Shown here piece by piece: positions 61,985-64,000 of a stretch of DNA of 64,000 nt (within the stretch, counting starts at the first letter, position 1; the number at the start of each line of letters is the position of its first letter). The notes beneath the pieces were generated by a model. The model did not search any database and was not told the DNA's origin. It saw only the letters and a list, made by a program, of their open reading frames with translations. The position numbers were made by a program, and so were the translations under genes. The DNA comes from Arcicella aquatica (lineage in GTDB: Bacteria; Bacteroidota; Bacteroidia; Cytophagales; Spirosomataceae): contig NZ_JAYFUL010000007.1 of the NCBI RefSeq assembly GCF_034928825.1, forward strand, positions 124,001 through 188,000. The letters run 5' to 3'.

Positions 61985-63019
61985 TTGGAACATATTACCA
62001 TTAAAGATATTGCTAAGGCCTTGAGCCTCTCGACTTCAACCGTTTCGAGAGCATTAAGAGGGAGTCATGAGATTAATCCAGAAACCAAACGCTTGGTGAT
62101 GGAATATGCCGAAAAGTTTAATTATCAGCCCAATCCAATTGCCTTAAGTTTAAAAGAAAACAAGAGCAGATCTATCGGTGTAATAGTCCCTGAAATTGAT
62201 AATCCTTTCTTTTCACAGGCCATTAATGGCATTGAAGATATTGCTTATAACAAAGGTTATCAGGTAGTTATCTTTCAAAGTCATGAGTCATACGAAAGAG
62301 AAGTAATTAATACACAGCATATTACATCAAGACGGGTAGATGGTTTATTGATTTCATTGTCGGGACAAACGACTAACGTAGAGCATTTGAAAAACTTGCA
62401 TGACAAAGGTTTACCCATCGTTTTATTCGACCGTATTTCGGATGAAATAGATACACATAAAGTGATTTCAGATAATTTTGAAGGCTCGTTTACAGGCACC
62501 GAACATTTAATCAAGACGGGAAGAAAAAGAATTGCCCATATTGCGGCTTCGCCACATTTATCAATTTCCAAAGAGAGAGTAAAAGGTTATTTAGCAGCCT
62601 TGGCAAAATATAATATTCCTGTAGATGAATCTTTGTTGAAGTATTGTAATTATGGTTTACAAGATATTGAGTTTGTAATAGACCAACTTTTTACCAACGA
62701 CAATCCGCCAGATGCCATCTTTACGGCGAGTGATAGGCTGGCATTAGGTTGTTTGAGTACCCTGCAAAAAAGAGGAATTAAGATTCCCGAGGAGGTAGCT
62801 TTGATAGGTTTTACTAATTTAAAAGTGGCTTCTCTCCTAGCGCCATCACTAAGCACCATTGTACAACCAGCTTTAGAGATGGGTAAACGTTCGGCTGAAT
62901 TATTGTTTGAGCTAATAGAAAATACATCTAAACTACCCAAAAAGTATCAAACGTTTAAATTATATACAGAATTGATTATCAGGAATTCTTCTGAGAATAA
63001 GGTTCTGATTGATTTATAA
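61985..63019 (+). CDS. LacI-family transcriptional regulator
   Basis: This protein has 344 residues when started at the TTG at 61985 (read as MEHITIKDIAKAL), giving the normal family length. The open frame extends 44 codons upstream, but that part crosses the -7 box and has no family similarity. The HTH (ITIKDIAKALSLSTSTVSRALRGSHEINPETK) with hinge helix (NPIALSLKENKSRSIGVIVPEI) precedes the periplasmic-binding-protein-like ligand domain (NPFFSQAINGIEDIAYNKGY, RRVDGLLISLSG, ASDRLALGCLSTLQKRGIKIPEEVALIGF). It likely controls the transporter and GH105 genes in response to a uronate. Confidence 0.9.
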   Translation: MEHITIKDIAKALSLSTSTVSRALRGSHEINPETKRLVMEYAEKFNYQPNPIALSLKENKSRSIGVIVPEIDNPFFSQAINGIEDIAYNKGYQVVIFQSHESYEREVINTQHITSRRVDGLLISLSGQTTNVEHLKNLHDKGLPIVLFDRISDEIDTHKVISDNFEGSFTGTEHLIKTGRKRIAHIAASPHLSISKERVKGYLAALAKYNIPVDESLLKYCNYGLQDIEFVIDQLFTNDNPPDAIFTASDRLALGCLSTLQKRGIKIPEEVALIGFTNLKVASLLAPSLSTIVQPALEMGKRSAELLFELIENTSKLPKKYQTFKLYTELIIRNSSENKVLIDL

Positions 63020-63150
63020 GTAGTGATTAGTAAATGATCTGCCGTTGCGGTAGTATTTCAATTTACTAGTTATCAGTTATTTACGTCAAATGAAAACGTT
63101 GCTTAAATTGTATTGATTACTTAAGAATCTTTTAACAAGTTATGTTCAAT

Positions 63151-64000
63151 TTATTTAGTCCTTTCAATGGTAAATTGAACCAATCCAGCCAATGATTTTC
63201 GGTAGATAGAATCAGGGAAGGTAGAAAGAATATTCTGTGCTTCCTCCACGATGTTTTTCATCACTTTAGTGGCATATTCTAAGCCTCCAGATTGTTTTAC
63301 GAATGAGATGACCTCTGCTACCTTTTTAGGGTTATCAGACTCGTTCTTGATGATATTAATGATATTACGCTTGGTACTCCAATTGGCTTTGTTTAGAGCA
63401 TAAATCAAGGGCAATGTCATTTTCTTTTCTTTAATGTCAATCCCTAAAGGTTTACCGATTTCAGCATCACCATAATCAAACAAATCGTCTTTGATTTGAA
63501 AGGCAATACCTACCTTCTCACCAAAAGAATGTGCTTTGGCAACAGTTTCTTCATCTGCCCCTACCGAACTAGCACCAGCGGCACAACAAGCAGCAATAAG
63601 GGTTGCCGTTTTTTGACGGATGATTTCAAAGTAAACGTCTTCGGTAATATCCAGTCGGCGAGCTTTTTCAATCTGTAATAATTCTCCTTCGGTAATTTCT
63701 TGGAAAGCCGTAGAAATGATTTTCAGGTTTTCAAAATCGTTATGTTGAACCGACAATAAAAGTCCTCTGGTTAATAAATAATCACCTACCAAAACGGCAA
63801 TTTTATTTTTCCAAAGTGCATTTACCGAGAAGAATCCACGGCGGTAATTAGAATCATCCACCACATCATCATGAACCAACGATGCCGTATGTAATAATTC
63901 AATTAAAGCAGCACCACGATAGGTTTTTTCAGTGATTTCTCCACAAATTCCAGCTGATAAAAACACAAACATCGGGCGTAATTGCTTGCCTTTGCGTTGT
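63151..64000 (-). CDS. polyprenyl synthetase (trans-isoprenyl diphosphate synthase), 5' end beyond window
   Basis: At least 283 residues are visible; the frame continues upstream through GKQLRPM, the start of the conserved GKxxRP motif, so the N-terminus is outside. The first Asp-rich motif reads LVHDDVVDDSNYRRG (DDxxD type with basic residues after it) and the second is KDDLFDYGD. It condenses isopentenyl diphosphate with an allylic diphosphate, most likely making the octaprenyl or heptaprenyl side chain of menaquinone. The first-motif region with small residues before it suggests a medium to long chain. The 63020-63150 gap is featureless. Confidence 0.93.
   Translation of the reverse strand, partial: QRKGKQLRPMFVFLSAGICGEITEKTYRGAALIELLHTASLVHDDVVDDSNYRRGFFSVNALWKNKIAVLVGDYLLTRGLLLSVQHNDFENLKIISTAFQEITEGELLQIEKARRLDITEDVYFEIIRQKTATLIAACCAAGASSVGADEETVAKAHSFGEKVGIAFQIKDDLFDYGDAEIGKPLGIDIKEKKMTLPLIYALNKANWSTKRNIINIIKNESDNPKKVAEVISFVKQSGGLEYATKVMKNIVEEAQNILSTFPDSIYRKSLAGLVQFTIERTK

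Overview
The window looks like chromosome from an AT-rich member of the Bacteroidota, most likely an aerobic freshwater or soil Cytophagales. The supporting signs are a SusC/SusD pair with its ECF sigma factor and FecR anti-sigma, DUF3857/transglutaminase proteins, an OmpA/PD40 protein, SPII lipoproteins rich in CKK, almost no Shine-Dalgarno sequences, and promoters of the Bacteroidota type (TTTG, 17-20 nt, TAnnTTTG). I cannot fix the genus from sequence alone.

Left part (1-20 kb) is mostly housekeeping: the end of dnaN, a secreted thioredoxin, a TerC-family membrane protein, two identical tRNA-Val(TAC) genes with a clear promoter, ffh, a COG3541 nucleotidyltransferase next to a T4-type polynucleotide kinase-phosphatase, pheT, an S41 peptidase lipoprotein, three DUF3857 proteins in one operon, a LysE-type exporter and priA.

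The middle (20-29.6 kb) is accessory. A TIR/deoxyribosyltransferase-like protein and a DUF262-AlbA_2 fusion protein form a candidate defence module. It lies between two copies of a hairpin-containing repeat, and a third copy follows two more small orphan genes at 28 kb. In the same area are a YceI/propeller lipoprotein operon facing a membrane-anchored OmpR-type regulator, and several small lipoproteins. From 29.9 to 42.6 kb come a PAS-LuxR regulator, a GlxA/AraC regulator facing a double SRPBCC protein, an M24 peptidase, an ATP-grasp enzyme, a Cys/Gly-tailed membrane protein, a DbpA-like helicase with a DEFD box, and a radical SAM-UbiA-like operon.

The right part (42.6-64 kb) holds a secreted propeller/Ig protein with a vanadium haloperoxidase-like protein, a complete sigma-FecR-SusC-SusD uptake system, an OmpA/TPR envelope protein, a GH88/GH105 glycoside hydrolase with an ExuT-like transporter and a divergent LacI regulator (probably pectin or rhamnogalacturonan use), and the start-truncated end of a polyprenyl synthetase.

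Three non-coding structures stand out. Two related 243- and 286-bp elements have 23-bp terminal inverted repeats, conserved nested hairpins and an inverted loop. A set of three hairpin repeats borders the accessory genes. The susC leader contains an orphan plus-strand promoter box and a canonical plus-strand terminator, which together predict an antisense RNA of about 120 nt.
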